A DNA stretch of 64,000 bases from Tenericutes bacterium MZ-XQ (lineage in GTDB: Bacteria > Bacillota_I > Bacilli_A > Acholeplasmatales > Acholeplasmataceae), in NCBI GenBank assembly GCA_002838205.1, contig CP017950.1:1494858-1558857 (forward strand), read 5' to 3'. Below the pieces are notes generated by a model. It did no database searches. It was not told where the DNA came from and was given only the letters and a program-made list of their open reading frames with translations. Both the position numbers and the translations under genes were made by a program. This document shows, one piece after another, positions 1 to 8,806 of this stretch. Each line of letters begins with the position of its first letter. Positions within the stretch are counted from its first letter, which is position 1.

Positions 1-1885
1 TATTAGATTCACCTAAATAAAGTAACTTAGAGAACCCTGTTAAGCTATCATAACTTACACCTAACATATTTAAATTTCTTAAAACCTCATAGATACCAAT
101 ATCTTGCATGAATGTATTAATGAAACCAACTTCATTAAACATAACTGAGAATACCATTTGTGATAATAATGCTGGTATCGCCCATGGAAGAATTAACACA
201 GTTCTCCAAAATTTTCTAAATACGACTTTTTCACTATTTAAAATAAGTGCTTGGAAAAATCCACCAAAGAAAACTGTAGCCGTTGAAAGCACAGCCCAAA
301 CGACTGTCCAAGATAAAACTCTCCAGAATGCTACACCAAATGATGCACCTAATCCACTTGTGAAATTAAATAACGCTATGAAATTCGTAAGTCCAACCCA
401 GTTAAATGTATCCAGCATTGATTCATTACCTGCAATGTTTGTAAAGGCAATGACAAAACCAAATGCAATTGGCATAATAGAAATGAAACCTAAAACAAAT
501 ATAGCTGGTGATAAAACGATATATTCAAAACTTTCTTCATATACATTTTTGAAGTAAGCTCCATCTTTTAACACTTTTTCTTTTTTTCTCTTCTTTTCAC
601 TTGTTACATAAGCATCTCTAATACTCCAACCCATAAAGATGAAGAAAAAGAACGATAATATAACACCAATAAGTCCTTCAAGTAATAACATGGTTGAAAC
701 ATGGCCTCTTACTGGCACTGTTTCAGAAACATTAAACGATGTTAATAGTGAAAAGTCACTATCGCTATTTCCAACCATTGCATCCATTAATCCCATGTGA
801 CCGCTAATATTAACTTTTTGTGCAGTCCCTAATGTAACTACAGCCCAATAACCTCGAACGAATAATCCGCCTCGATCATAAAAGAAATTATTAAACTGTT
901 CTTCAAAACTATCTTTTAGTTCAGGATTAAGTTCATGATAAACTTTAATCATAAGTTTAGTAATATCTACACCTGTATACTCGTTCCAAGCATATGAGAA
1001 TGTATATGACATTGCTTGTCTAAATGTGACTGAAAAAGAAGTTTCTTTGTACTGAATGCGTCGTGAGTTATATATCAAATTAGGCTCGTAATATTCAAAG
1101 ATATTTCCATCAAGTAAATAAATAGGTCCTTCAACTGAAATCTCAGTTGGATTAGTTAAACTTACGACTTCACTTGTTTGTAAATCAATATAAACTGTAG
1201 CTACATCATCTGTAGCTTTAACATAAAACTTATTATTTGCACGAAAAATGTCTCCTGACTTAACAAATAAAGTTAAATCATCGAGATTTGTTTTTACATT
1301 ACTTTCTACTAATTCTCCCGTTAGTATACTAGTTTCTACAAATTCTTTTTTGTTGCTTCCGTCTTCTTGTTCTACATTTCTTTCAACGTAGTATTTGCCA
1401 TCAACATCTTTATATAAAGTTTGCTTTCTAATCAAATGTACTAAATTTTCTTCGTTATAATTCTCTTTAAAATCGTCAAGTAAAATATCTTCACTTGATA
1501 CTAAATTTGTGTATTTGATCGGACTATTTTTTTTGAGATCTTGAGCAAAAAATTCTATAAACAACTCTTCAGTTAGATTTTCTTCTCCGCCTATTTCTTC
1601 TAAAAATAGTTCGAAGTCTTCATAAGATGCACCATCTACAAGTTTATTATAATTATACTCCGCCATAAACCCATTGATGTACCACTCATCACCTAAATTG
1701 TTGCCTGCAACTTTATCATACGCATTAATATCATCTTGATAATGACTTGTTCCAAATTCAATACCAACAAATAATGCAAAAACGACAAAAAAGAATAGAA
1801 ACTTAAAAAATTGCCCATTGAGTAATTGTCCTAGGCCCCAAATAATCCCAGAAGCAATCGCTTTAATTATGCTTAATATTTTCAT
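1..1885 (-). CDS. malF: MalF-type sugar ABC transporter permease (partial, 3' end outside window)
   Basis: Membrane subunit of a maltodextrin-type ABC importer. The frame is open from the ATG at 1885 to the window edge (628 codons), so the C-terminus with the EAA loop that contacts the ATPase is not visible. One hydrophobic segment lies at about residues 24-43, followed by about 350 hydrophilic residues presumably outside the membrane, then TM segments from about residue 400 (LLLEGLIGVILSFFFFIFMG) and typical MalF-like helices (FILPWAIPALLSQMVFSVMF region). The large domain after the first helix recalls the periplasmic P2 domain of enteric MalF but is longer. RBS GGAGGG precedes the start. 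It follows the binding-protein gene after a gap holding a hairpin. Substrate (maltodextrin) is inferred from the pullulanase next door. Confidence 0.85.
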   Translation of the reverse strand, partial: MKILSIIKAIASGIIWGLGQLLNGQFFKFLFFFVVFALFVGIEFGTSHYQDDINAYDKVAGNNLGDEWYINGFMAEYNYNKLVDGASYEDFELFLEEIGGEENLTEELFIEFFAQDLKKNSPIKYTNLVSSEDILLDDFKENYNEENLVHLIRKQTLYKDVDGKYYVERNVEQEDGSNKKEFVETSILTGELVESNVKTNLDDLTLFVKSGDIFRANNKFYVKATDDVATVYIDLQTSEVVSLTNPTEISVEGPIYLLDGNIFEYYEPNLIYNSRRIQYKETSFSVTFRQAMSYTFSYAWNEYTGVDITKLMIKVYHELNPELKDSFEEQFNNFFYDRGGLFVRGYWAVVTLGTAQKVNISGHMGLMDAMVGNSDSDFSLLTSFNVSETVPVRGHVSTMLLLEGLIGVILSFFFFIFMGWSIRDAYVTSEKKRKKEKVLKDGAYFKNVYEESFEYIVLSPAIFVLGFISIMPIAFGFVIAFTNIAGNESMLDTFNWVGLTNFIALFNFTSGLGASFGVAFWRVLSWTVVWAVLSTATVFFGGFFQALILNSEKVVFRKFWRTVLILPWAIPALLSQMVFSVMFNEVGFINTFMQDIGIYEVLRNLNMLGVSYDSLTGFSKLLYLGESN

Positions 1886-1909
1886 TGAGCCCTCCGTTAT
1901 ATAAACTAA

Positions 1910-1938
1910 ATGAGGACGGCAAGATTATGCCGCCTCAT
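1910..1938 (-). other. Intergenic hairpin between binding-protein and permease genes
   Basis: An imperfect stem (ATGAGG and GGCA arms pairing with TGCC and CCTCAT, a small internal bulge, six-base loop) lies between the stop of the binding protein and the RBS of the permease. No long U-run follows on the minus strand, so it is more likely a partial terminator or mRNA-stabilising hairpin than a full terminator. This would let the binding protein be expressed above the permease, as is known for malE versus malF in enteric bacteria. Confidence 0.6.
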
Positions 1939-1969
1939 CATAGTTTTTAAATAAATTATTTTGAAATTA

Positions 1970-3355
1970 TTAACCAGCTAGACCTACACGAGTTCTATAT
2001 GATTGTTCAGCTGTAGCAGCTGCTGTTGCAGGAGCAACTCCGTTATTCCATACTTCAATAACCATAGTTTCACCTGGTCCCCAGTAATAAGTTACTTGTG
2101 GGATTGTTGGCATTGGAACTGAAGTTTGTAATTGATCAGCCATAGCTAATAATAATGTATCAGTACTTACACCTTCGATGTCTCCTAAGAGTTCAGTCTT
2201 AAGTGCTGGTAATTTACCTTTATATTCATACATTAATTCCATAGCGATATCAGAAGCTAAGAATTCTACAAATTTAATTGCATCTTCTCTATTTTCTGAA
2301 TATTTATAAACTGCAGCCATTTGTGCGCCAGCAAATGTTTGAGTTGCTTTGTCAACGCCATTAACTTCAATTGTTGGCATTGGAGCAATTGCAAAATTCA
2401 CGCCCGCTTTATTATATGCTTCAATATTCCATGGACCTGCAATAATATAAGGAATCTTACCTAATTCAAAGTTACCGCCAGCACTAATTGAGTTATGAGA
2501 ACCACCTGTACCAGTTGTACGAGGTTGAAGTTCAGATTTCATCCATGTCAATGCAGGAACTGCATTAGCAAATCCTACAGCAGATGGGTCATCTAAGTTT
2601 GCACCAAATGGATAGAATCCAAATGCTGAATAAATCGCTTGATTGAAGTAACTATCAGCCCAGTGGTTTGATGTTCCTAAATAATATAAACCAGCTTCAG
2701 CATTAGTTCTTGTTGCATCACCAGCTGATGGTGCAGCATTCCAAATGTCAGCTGCAGCAAAGATCTCTTCAAATGTAGTAGCAGGTGTATCAATTAAATC
2801 AGTGTTGTAATATAAACCAATTGATTCTAATGACATTGGTACTGCATATAATCTTTCAACAGCATTTGGACTTGATGGATCAAATGAGTTTGCTGATTCG
2901 TCATAAGTTAAAGTCGCAATTTGAAGACCTAGTTCTGCTGAACGTGCTTCAAGTGCAGTACGAGTTGCTTCTGGAAGTGGATAAACCAAATCTTCTAAAA
3001 CAGCTTGTGCTAAGTGGTCATGTGGGAATTGGAATACGTCAGCACCATTTCCTGAAGGACCAAATGTCTTTAATAATTCACGAGCGTCAACGCTACCCAT
3101 ATGTTCATGTTCAACAACGATATTTGGATATAATTTGTTAAACTCAGCAATTACTGCTTCCATATATTCACCATTTTCATCATCAATCCATACACGGATT
3201 TTAGATTTTTGAGTGAATCTGTCAGCAAAATCGATTAACTCACCATTATTCTCAGGATCTGTTGGATCTACTGGATCATCTGGATCGTCATTATTACATG
3301 CAGCAAGAGTTAAGCCCCCTAATAAAACAAATAAAATTAATAGAATTTTTTTCAT
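1970..3355 (-). CDS. malE: Maltose/maltodextrin-type extracellular solute-binding lipoprotein
   Basis: Captures an oligosaccharide outside the cell and delivers it to the MalF/MalG permease. The 461-residue product begins with a lipoprotein signal peptide (MKKILLILFVLLGGLTLAAC, lipobox LAAC, Cys20), then an Asp/Pro-rich linker of repeated DP pairs and a family-1 solute-binding fold (KIRVWIDDENGEYMEAVIAE near residue 52; PYIIAGPWNIEAYNKAGV typical of MalE C-lobes). RBS GGGAGG overlaps the stop codon of the upstream gene, 13 bases away, so the two are translationally close. It lies in the operon with the carbohydrate-binding surface protein and the permease. Substrate is inferred from that context; family assignment is firm. 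Confidence 0.88.
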   Translation of the reverse strand: MKKILLILFVLLGGLTLAACNNDDPDDPVDPTDPENNGELIDFADRFTQKSKIRVWIDDENGEYMEAVIAEFNKLYPNIVVEHEHMGSVDARELLKTFGPSGNGADVFQFPHDHLAQAVLEDLVYPLPEATRTALEARSAELGLQIATLTYDESANSFDPSSPNAVERLYAVPMSLESIGLYYNTDLIDTPATTFEEIFAAADIWNAAPSAGDATRTNAEAGLYYLGTSNHWADSYFNQAIYSAFGFYPFGANLDDPSAVGFANAVPALTWMKSELQPRTTGTGGSHNSISAGGNFELGKIPYIIAGPWNIEAYNKAGVNFAIAPMPTIEVNGVDKATQTFAGAQMAAVYKYSENREDAIKFVEFLASDIAMELMYEYKGKLPALKTELLGDIEGVSTDTLLLAMADQLQTSVPMPTIPQVTYYWGPGETMVIEVWNNGVAPATAAATAEQSYRTRVGLAG

Positions 3356-3368
3356 GATATAGCCTCCC

Positions 3369-5240
3369 TTACCCTTTAACTACTCTGAAGATGAATGTTT
3401 CTTCTGTAACATTACCCCATTCATCAACAACACGTAACATAATTTCATAATCGCCTTCAGTTCTAGTATCTAATACTGAGTAATCACCTTTTGGAACGAA
3501 TATGAATGGTGTTAAGTCACCATCACGGTCATCAGTAGCTCTAAATCTTGGGAATAAGTTTTGATTAAACGGTTGTCCCCAAGCAACTTCAATGATTCTA
3601 TCTTGTGGATCAACTCCAACAACACTTGATGGAGAAATAAATACGATAACAGGAGCTTCTCTATCTAAATCTAATACGATAGAAGCTTTAAGATTTTCTT
3701 TTGCTTCTCTTGTTGGCTCAGCATATTTTTCAGCTGGAGCATCGATATCAGCCCAAGCTAATACTTCATCATCAAATGAAATTGAATCAACATTATTAGG
3801 TACTACTAATTTACGATTGTTTGCAATAAATTCTTCATTTGCCCATTCACCACGAGTCCATTTGTATTCAAATGTAGTATATGGTTCAGTAACACTTACA
3901 TTAAACATTAGCGTATATTCTAAAGTATCACCAACTTGAGTTGCAACATAATCAACTGTACCAGGAGTCCATCCATTAAATGATCCAGCAACACTCATCA
4001 CTGCATCAACAGGTGTATTTGCCGGTACTGTAAGATTTAAAGTTACAGCAACATCTTTAGCAACAGCTAATGTTTCTTCTGGTAAATTTAAGTTGAAGAA
4101 TACTTCATAATCTTTAGTGTTATCTAACTCTTCAGCTAAAATAATAACAAATGAATTAATCGTAGCATTATTAACCGCAAAGTCAACTCGTTCAATACTT
4201 AATGGATCGCCATATGTTTCTGTACCTGTGATTTCACGTACAGTAAACCAACTTTCAACAGTTGCAATTGCAGCTTCTTTTTCAGCATCGTTTGCTGCCA
4301 ATGGATAAGGGTTAGTTACTAATGCACTTGTCTTAACGATGATCGTCGTTGGATCAACAGCATAAGTACCTTCTTTATCTTCAGCATCATAAGCCATTAA
4401 AGTAAATGAGAATGCTTCTAAAGCAAATGTAGCAGGATCATTATAATAAACATTATCTCCAGCTGTATATGCATCACCTTTACTCAATACATAAGCTACG
4501 CCAGTGTCACCTAAAGCAGGTGTATCTGATAATGCACTAGTTAATGTAACATCGCCAGTTTTCTTAGTTGCATCATCACCAGCATATACTAATAATCCAG
4601 CATCAGGAGCTGTCGATTGAAGCATAGCAGCTTTAACTTCATTTCCGCTTGCAGTTTTACCAGCAGTACTAAATACTAACGCAGGAGTTGCCCAAACACC
4701 AAAGTCAGTACCATACTTCTCAGCATCATTAACCCAACCATTCCAAGCATGAACACCTAAGTTTTCTTCATAGCTTCCAGATGGATCATAATAAGTTAAA
4801 AGCATATTGTAATGGTCGTTAGATGCAACAAAATATTGTGGATCAGTGATCACGCCATCAGTTTTACCTGTTTTGGCACCTTCGAATACATATACATGAA
4901 CAGTTTCACCTTCAATAATTGTATCTGCAGCAATATTAACATCTTCAGTTAATTTAGCCGACCAATCTGGACCGCCATCTTTCCAGTAAACAGCAATAAA
5001 CCCTACTTCGGTTCCAACTGCGATTTCGTTAAATTCATAATAAACACCAAAACTATCAGTGCCATCATAAAGTCTACCAGCAGCAGTGTCACCCCAAGCA
5101 TGTGATCCTAATCCTTCATAGTCGCCATCCCAAGACTGGAAATGTACAACTAAGTTACCAGTACCTGCAGCTAATGAATCTACTCCAAATAGTGCAAATA
5201 CGGAAAAGATAAGAACGAATGCCAAAAATATTTTTTTCAT
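3369..5240 (-). CDS. Secreted multidomain protein with pullulanase-type carbohydrate-binding (PUD/CBM41-like) and Ig-like domains, no catalytic domain
   Basis: The 623-residue product has a cleavable signal peptide (about residues 1-25, ending SLAA) and no lipobox or C-terminal anchor. Residues about 28-130 resemble the PUD/CBM41 starch-binding domain at the start of the pullulanase encoded divergently (shared pattern LVVHF..WDGDYEGLGSHAW). A second similar segment follows (HYNMLLTYYDPSGSYEENLG). A CBM20/CBM48-like segment is at about 415-480 (AGSFNGWTPGTVDYVATQVG). The C-terminus is a DUF5011/bacterial Ig-like domain (FRATDDRDGDLTPFI..VVDEWGNVTEETF). No glycosidase motif is present. As first gene of the malEF operon it may hold alpha-glucan at the cell surface for the pullulanase and transporter; that role is inferred. 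RBS AGGAGG. Confidence 0.7.
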   Translation of the reverse strand: MKKIFLAFVLIFSVFALFGVDSLAAGTGNLVVHFQSWDGDYEGLGSHAWGDTAAGRLYDGTDSFGVYYEFNEIAVGTEVGFIAVYWKDGGPDWSAKLTEDVNIAADTIIEGETVHVYVFEGAKTGKTDGVITDPQYFVASNDHYNMLLTYYDPSGSYEENLGVHAWNGWVNDAEKYGTDFGVWATPALVFSTAGKTASGNEVKAAMLQSTAPDAGLLVYAGDDATKKTGDVTLTSALSDTPALGDTGVAYVLSKGDAYTAGDNVYYNDPATFALEAFSFTLMAYDAEDKEGTYAVDPTTIIVKTSALVTNPYPLAANDAEKEAAIATVESWFTVREITGTETYGDPLSIERVDFAVNNATINSFVIILAEELDNTKDYEVFFNLNLPEETLAVAKDVAVTLNLTVPANTPVDAVMSVAGSFNGWTPGTVDYVATQVGDTLEYTLMFNVSVTEPYTTFEYKWTRGEWANEEFIANNRKLVVPNNVDSISFDDEVLAWADIDAPAEKYAEPTREAKENLKASIVLDLDREAPVIVFISPSSVVGVDPQDRIIEVAWGQPFNQNLFPRFRATDDRDGDLTPFIFVPKGDYSVLDTRTEGDYEIMLRVVDEWGNVTEETFIFRVVKG

Positions 5241-5299
5241 TTTATTCTTCTTCCTCCTAATTTTTTATTAAGAATTCTAATCAATTCTTGAACACTTTG

Positions 5300-5329
5300 A
5301 TTTTATCACAATAAATGAAATAATGTAAA
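5300..5329 (-). promoter_or_regulatory. Predicted promoter of the malE operon
   Basis: On the minus strand TTTACA (5329-5324) and TAAAAT (5305-5300) are separated by 18 bases, placing a start of transcription about 50 bases before the ATG at 5240. The -35 element lies inside a cre-like operator, so regulator binding should block this promoter. Confidence 0.55.
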
Positions 5330-5337
5330 CGCTTTAG
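5324..5337. promoter_or_regulatory. cre/LacI-family operator-like site 1 (malE-pulA intergenic)
   Basis: TGTAAACGCTTTAG matches the CcpA/LacI-family consensus TGNAANCGNWWNCA except in the last two bases. It overlaps the predicted -35 of the minus-strand operon. Binding is inferred from the motif and position only. Confidence 0.55.
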
Positions 5338-5351
5338 ACTTGACGCAATTG

Positions 5352-5365
5352 TGCAACCGTTTTCC
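5352..5365. promoter_or_regulatory. cre/LacI-family operator-like site 2 (malE-pulA intergenic)
   Basis: TGCAACCGTTTTCC matches TGNAANCGNWWNCA with one mismatch at the final base. It sits 28 bases from site 1 (close to three helical turns) and upstream of the pullulanase start. With site 1 it could form a paired operator controlling both divergent transcripts. Confidence 0.55.
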
Positions 5366-5440
5366 TTTTGTAATCGCTATCATTATATAAACATTTTACT
5401 CATGTTACATGTTATATTTAAAATATAAGGAGGCATAAAG

Positions 5441-8365
5441 ATGAAAAAAATAATTACAATGCTACTCGTCATATTTTCAATTTTTACAATAGGTATAACT
5501 TCTGTTGCTGCAGAACTACCAACAACTCTTGTTGTACATTATTATAGATATGATCAAAATTACACTGGATATGATTTTTGGATGTGGGAAAGTAAACCTG
5601 TATCAAGTGGTGGAATCGAACATGACTTTGATCCACAAAACACTGGTGACTATGGTGTTTATTATGAAGTAGATTTAGCAAATGATTATACTGATGCTAC
5701 TGAGTTAGGTATTATCATTAGAAAAGGAAGCTGGGATGGCTATCGCGAACCGGGTGGAGATCGTTTTATCGATTTAAACACTATTGAGGTCGTTAATGGA
5801 GTCGCTCATGCTTATTTTGTTGAGGGCGATATTAGAATTGGTACATCTCAAGCAGATTTGGATAATAATATCCCTGATTATCGAGATAAAATATTGACAG
5901 CTGCGTTTAATGCAAACGAACAAATTGTCATAAAAACAACAACTGTACCTACTTTAGGTATTGATGTGTTTGAAAATGATATTCTTGTTTTATCAACAAC
6001 AACGACAACAACAACGACGACAATTACTGTTCCTAATATTGATATTTCAAAAACTTACTCTGTAGTTGCAAAATTCGCAGATAATGAGAGCGAACAAATC
6101 GTTTCTCTTCAAAACATTTATGATACAGAGGCTTTTGAAAATCTATATACTTATGAAGGCACATTAGGTGTTAGTTTTGAAGATGAATATACAATCTTTA
6201 GATTATGGGCACCTTTGAGTCAATCAGTTACATTAAACTTATATCATCAAGGTCATCCAAACTACAATGACTCAGGTGAACCAAACGCTGAACTTACACC
6301 ATTTGAGTCTGAGCCGATGTATAAAATCGAAAATGGAGCTTGGGAAATTAAACTTACTGGTGATTATGATTTTAAATACTATACATTTACAGTAAATAAC
6401 AATGGACAAACTTTTGAAGTTACTGACCCATATGCTTATTCAACTGGCGCAAACGGCCAAAGAGGTATGATCGTAGATTTCAATGAAGTTAATCCTGAAG
6501 GCTGGACATACGATGATCGTCCTAATAATATTCAAAACTTAACAGATTATATTGTTTATGAACTTCATGTTAGAGATTTAACCTCTCATAGCTCATGGAA
6601 TGGCACAGAATCTTATCGCGGAAAGTTCATGGGGTTAACTGAATCTGGTACGACTTATACAGATGATGGATTAACTGTTAAAACTGGGTTGGATCATATG
6701 GAAGAGCTTGGGGTAAATGCTGTTCAACTTCTTCCAATCTTTGATTTTGGTTACGTTGATGAAGTTGAAGTCGCAAATAACCCAAATTATCAAAACGTTT
6801 TTAATTGGGGTTATATGCCTTATCATTTCAACACATTAGAAGGATCATATGCTACAAACCCATTTGATGGAGCAACTCGAATCAACGAATTTAAACAAGT
6901 TGTTATGGCACTTCATGAAAAAGATATGAGAGTCATCATGGATGTTGTTTATAATCACACAGGTGAATCAGCAACATCGAATTTTCATAAAATCGTTCCT
7001 GGTTATTACCATAGACTAACTGAAGAAGGTGGTTTCTCTAATGGTTCAGGAACTGGTAATGAAACAGCTTCAGAACGTGCAATGATGAGAAAATTCATGG
7101 TTGATTCGGTTGAATTTTGGGCAACAGAGTATAACTTATCAGGATTTAGATTTGACTTAATGGCACTTCATGATTATGAAACGATGAATGAAATTCAAGC
7201 TATGTTAGAAGAAATTGATCCAACGATTGTTGTTTATGGTGAGCCATGGAATGGTGGATCAACACCACTTCCACAAAGCATTGATGCTGGTAAGACTAAT
7301 ATAAGAAACATGAATAATGTTGGTGCATTCAATGATATAACTAGAGATGCTGTCAAAGGATCCGTATTTCAGTCAGGTGAAGCTGGATGGGTACAAGGAA
7401 ACGTATCAGCATATAATTATGATGGCATCAAATACGGTATTGTAGGTGGTATTGATTACCCAGGTATCAATCAATTTGATCCTTGGCATTTAAATCCAAA
7501 TCAAACAATTAACTACGTATCCGCACATGATAACAACACTCTATATGATAAATTTAGGTTAACAAATGTTTCAAGAAGCTTAATCGATGAACTGCAAATC
7601 CAAGCAAACGCAATCATCTTAACATCTCAAGGTATTCCTTTCTTGCATGCAGGGGTTGAAATCATGCGATCAAAACCAGACGGTGCTGGTGGATATGATC
7701 ACAACTCTTATGAATCACCTGATAGTGTCAATCAAATCAGATGGGATCGAAAAGTTGAATACTATCGAGTATTTGAGTATTATCAAACACTTATTAATAT
7801 AAGAAAAGCACTACCTCACTTTAGAATGAATAGTGCTGCAGATATACTTGCAAACTTAGAGTTCTTAGATACTGATGCTGGTATGCAAGGTTTAGCATAT
7901 AGAATTACTGGTGGTACAAATGCTCCAGATGTCATCGTTATTCATTCAGGTAATCCTCGATATGGAATTACTGGTGTTACATTAGATGCTGGTAAAACTT
8001 ACAATGTATTAACAAATTCAATTGAGGCTAACATCAATGGTATTGAAACGATATCGAATGCTGTATATGTACCTGCAAATACAACTATGATTTTAGTTGA
8101 GGAACTAGGTGATGCAATCGAAATTAAAGAAACATCAGTGACTATTGAAAAGGGTGCAAGTTTTGATCCTGCCTCAAATGTCGAGGTTTTAAATGACAGT
8201 GTAGATATTTATTATTCTAATTATCATGATGTAGATGTTCCTGGTAGATATACTATTACAATTGCTGTTCAAAGTCCTTATACCGGGTATCAATTATATT
8301 TCTACACTTTATATGTAGGTGGACAATACTACAATGTAACACTCAATGAAGGAAGTGGTGAATAA
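5441..8365 (+). CDS. pulA: Secreted type I pullulanase (GH13)
   Basis: Hydrolyses alpha-1,6 branch linkages of pullulan, starch or glycogen outside the cell. The 974-residue product has a signal peptide (about 1-24, ending SVAA), an N-terminal PUD/CBM41 domain (about 28-130), a CBM48-like domain (about 240-335) and a GH13 barrel. The type I pullulanase signature appears as FNWGYMPYHFN. Catalytic residues read from the sequence are Asp572 (GFRFDL), Glu601 (VVYGEPW) and Asp697 (SAHDNN). A C-terminal beta domain and a bacterial Ig-like end follow. There is no lipobox or anchor. A threonine tract at about residues 186-193 is encoded by a simple ACA/ACG repeat. RBS AAGGAGG. It is divergent from the malE operon across a gap with two operator-like sites. 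Confidence 0.95.
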   Translation: MKKIITMLLVIFSIFTIGITSVAAELPTTLVVHYYRYDQNYTGYDFWMWESKPVSSGGIEHDFDPQNTGDYGVYYEVDLANDYTDATELGIIIRKGSWDGYREPGGDRFIDLNTIEVVNGVAHAYFVEGDIRIGTSQADLDNNIPDYRDKILTAAFNANEQIVIKTTTVPTLGIDVFENDILVLSTTTTTTTTTITVPNIDISKTYSVVAKFADNESEQIVSLQNIYDTEAFENLYTYEGTLGVSFEDEYTIFRLWAPLSQSVTLNLYHQGHPNYNDSGEPNAELTPFESEPMYKIENGAWEIKLTGDYDFKYYTFTVNNNGQTFEVTDPYAYSTGANGQRGMIVDFNEVNPEGWTYDDRPNNIQNLTDYIVYELHVRDLTSHSSWNGTESYRGKFMGLTESGTTYTDDGLTVKTGLDHMEELGVNAVQLLPIFDFGYVDEVEVANNPNYQNVFNWGYMPYHFNTLEGSYATNPFDGATRINEFKQVVMALHEKDMRVIMDVVYNHTGESATSNFHKIVPGYYHRLTEEGGFSNGSGTGNETASERAMMRKFMVDSVEFWATEYNLSGFRFDLMALHDYETMNEIQAMLEEIDPTIVVYGEPWNGGSTPLPQSIDAGKTNIRNMNNVGAFNDITRDAVKGSVFQSGEAGWVQGNVSAYNYDGIKYGIVGGIDYPGINQFDPWHLNPNQTINYVSAHDNNTLYDKFRLTNVSRSLIDELQIQANAIILTSQGIPFLHAGVEIMRSKPDGAGGYDHNSYESPDSVNQIRWDRKVEYYRVFEYYQTLINIRKALPHFRMNSAADILANLEFLDTDAGMQGLAYRITGGTNAPDVIVIHSGNPRYGITGVTLDAGKTYNVLTNSIEANINGIETISNAVYVPANTTMILVEELGDAIEIKETSVTIEKGASFDPASNVEVLNDSVDIYYSNYHDVDVPGRYTITIAVQSPYTGYQLYFYTLYVGGQYYNVTLNEGSGE

Positions 8366-8366
8366 A

Positions 8367-8756
8367 ATGAGAAAATTATTAACAATATTTGTTTTAATCG
8401 CAACTTTGGTGACTTTAGCCGCATGTAGAGATAACAAACCTATCGATATCGAAGTTACAATCATTGATCAAAGTATGACATCAGATGAGATCATTGCTCA
8501 TGTGATTGTTACTGAAGATTTCAAAGAATTATCACAACTTGAAGAAATTGCTTATAATGTTTCTAGTCAACTTTACGAAGAAAACTTTGAAAGCATTGGT
8601 GCTTCTGCTTATACGATGATGATTTACTTCTATAATTCACAAGCAAGCTTTGATAATGAAGATATCAGTTATGGTTCAATTGTATTTGATATCAATCGAT
8701 CGATGGAAAATCCTGGATTAGCATTGAACATCAATCAATTAACAATCGATGAATAA
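8367..8756 (+). CDS. Small lipoprotein of unknown function
   Basis: The product has about 129 residues with a lipoprotein signal (MRKLLTIFVLIATLVTLAAC, lipobox LAAC). I chose the ATG at 8367, one base after the pullulanase stop, because the GGAAGTGGTG RBS lies just upstream and the signal peptide starts there; an ATG 21 bases earlier would add a charged tail that spoils the signal. The mature part is acidic and globular-looking (IDIEVTIIDQSMTSDEIIAH; TMMIYFYNSQASFDNEDISY). I recognise no family. Tight coupling to pulA suggests a surface role in glucan use. Confidence 0.75.
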   Translation: MRKLLTIFVLIATLVTLAACRDNKPIDIEVTIIDQSMTSDEIIAHVIVTEDFKELSQLEEIAYNVSSQLYEENFESIGASAYTMMIYFYNSQASFDNEDISYGSIVFDINRSMENPGLALNINQLTIDE

Positions 8757-8774
8757 GCTTAATTAAATAAATGA

Positions 8775-8806
8775 GGGAACTTCGGTTGAAGTTCCCTTTT
8801 CTTTTA
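8775..8806. terminator. Rho-independent terminator between convergent transcripts
   Basis: A perfect nine-base-pair stem (GGGAACTTC, loop GGTT, GAAGTTCCC) is followed by a T-rich tract on the plus strand. It ends the pulA transcript and lies at the 3' end of the converging corA gene, where it may act weakly in the other direction too. Confidence 0.9.

Noticed and set aside
108-557. 149-codon plus-strand frame
   Set aside because: It is antisense to the MalF-type permease, whose frame continues to the window edge with clear permease sequence.
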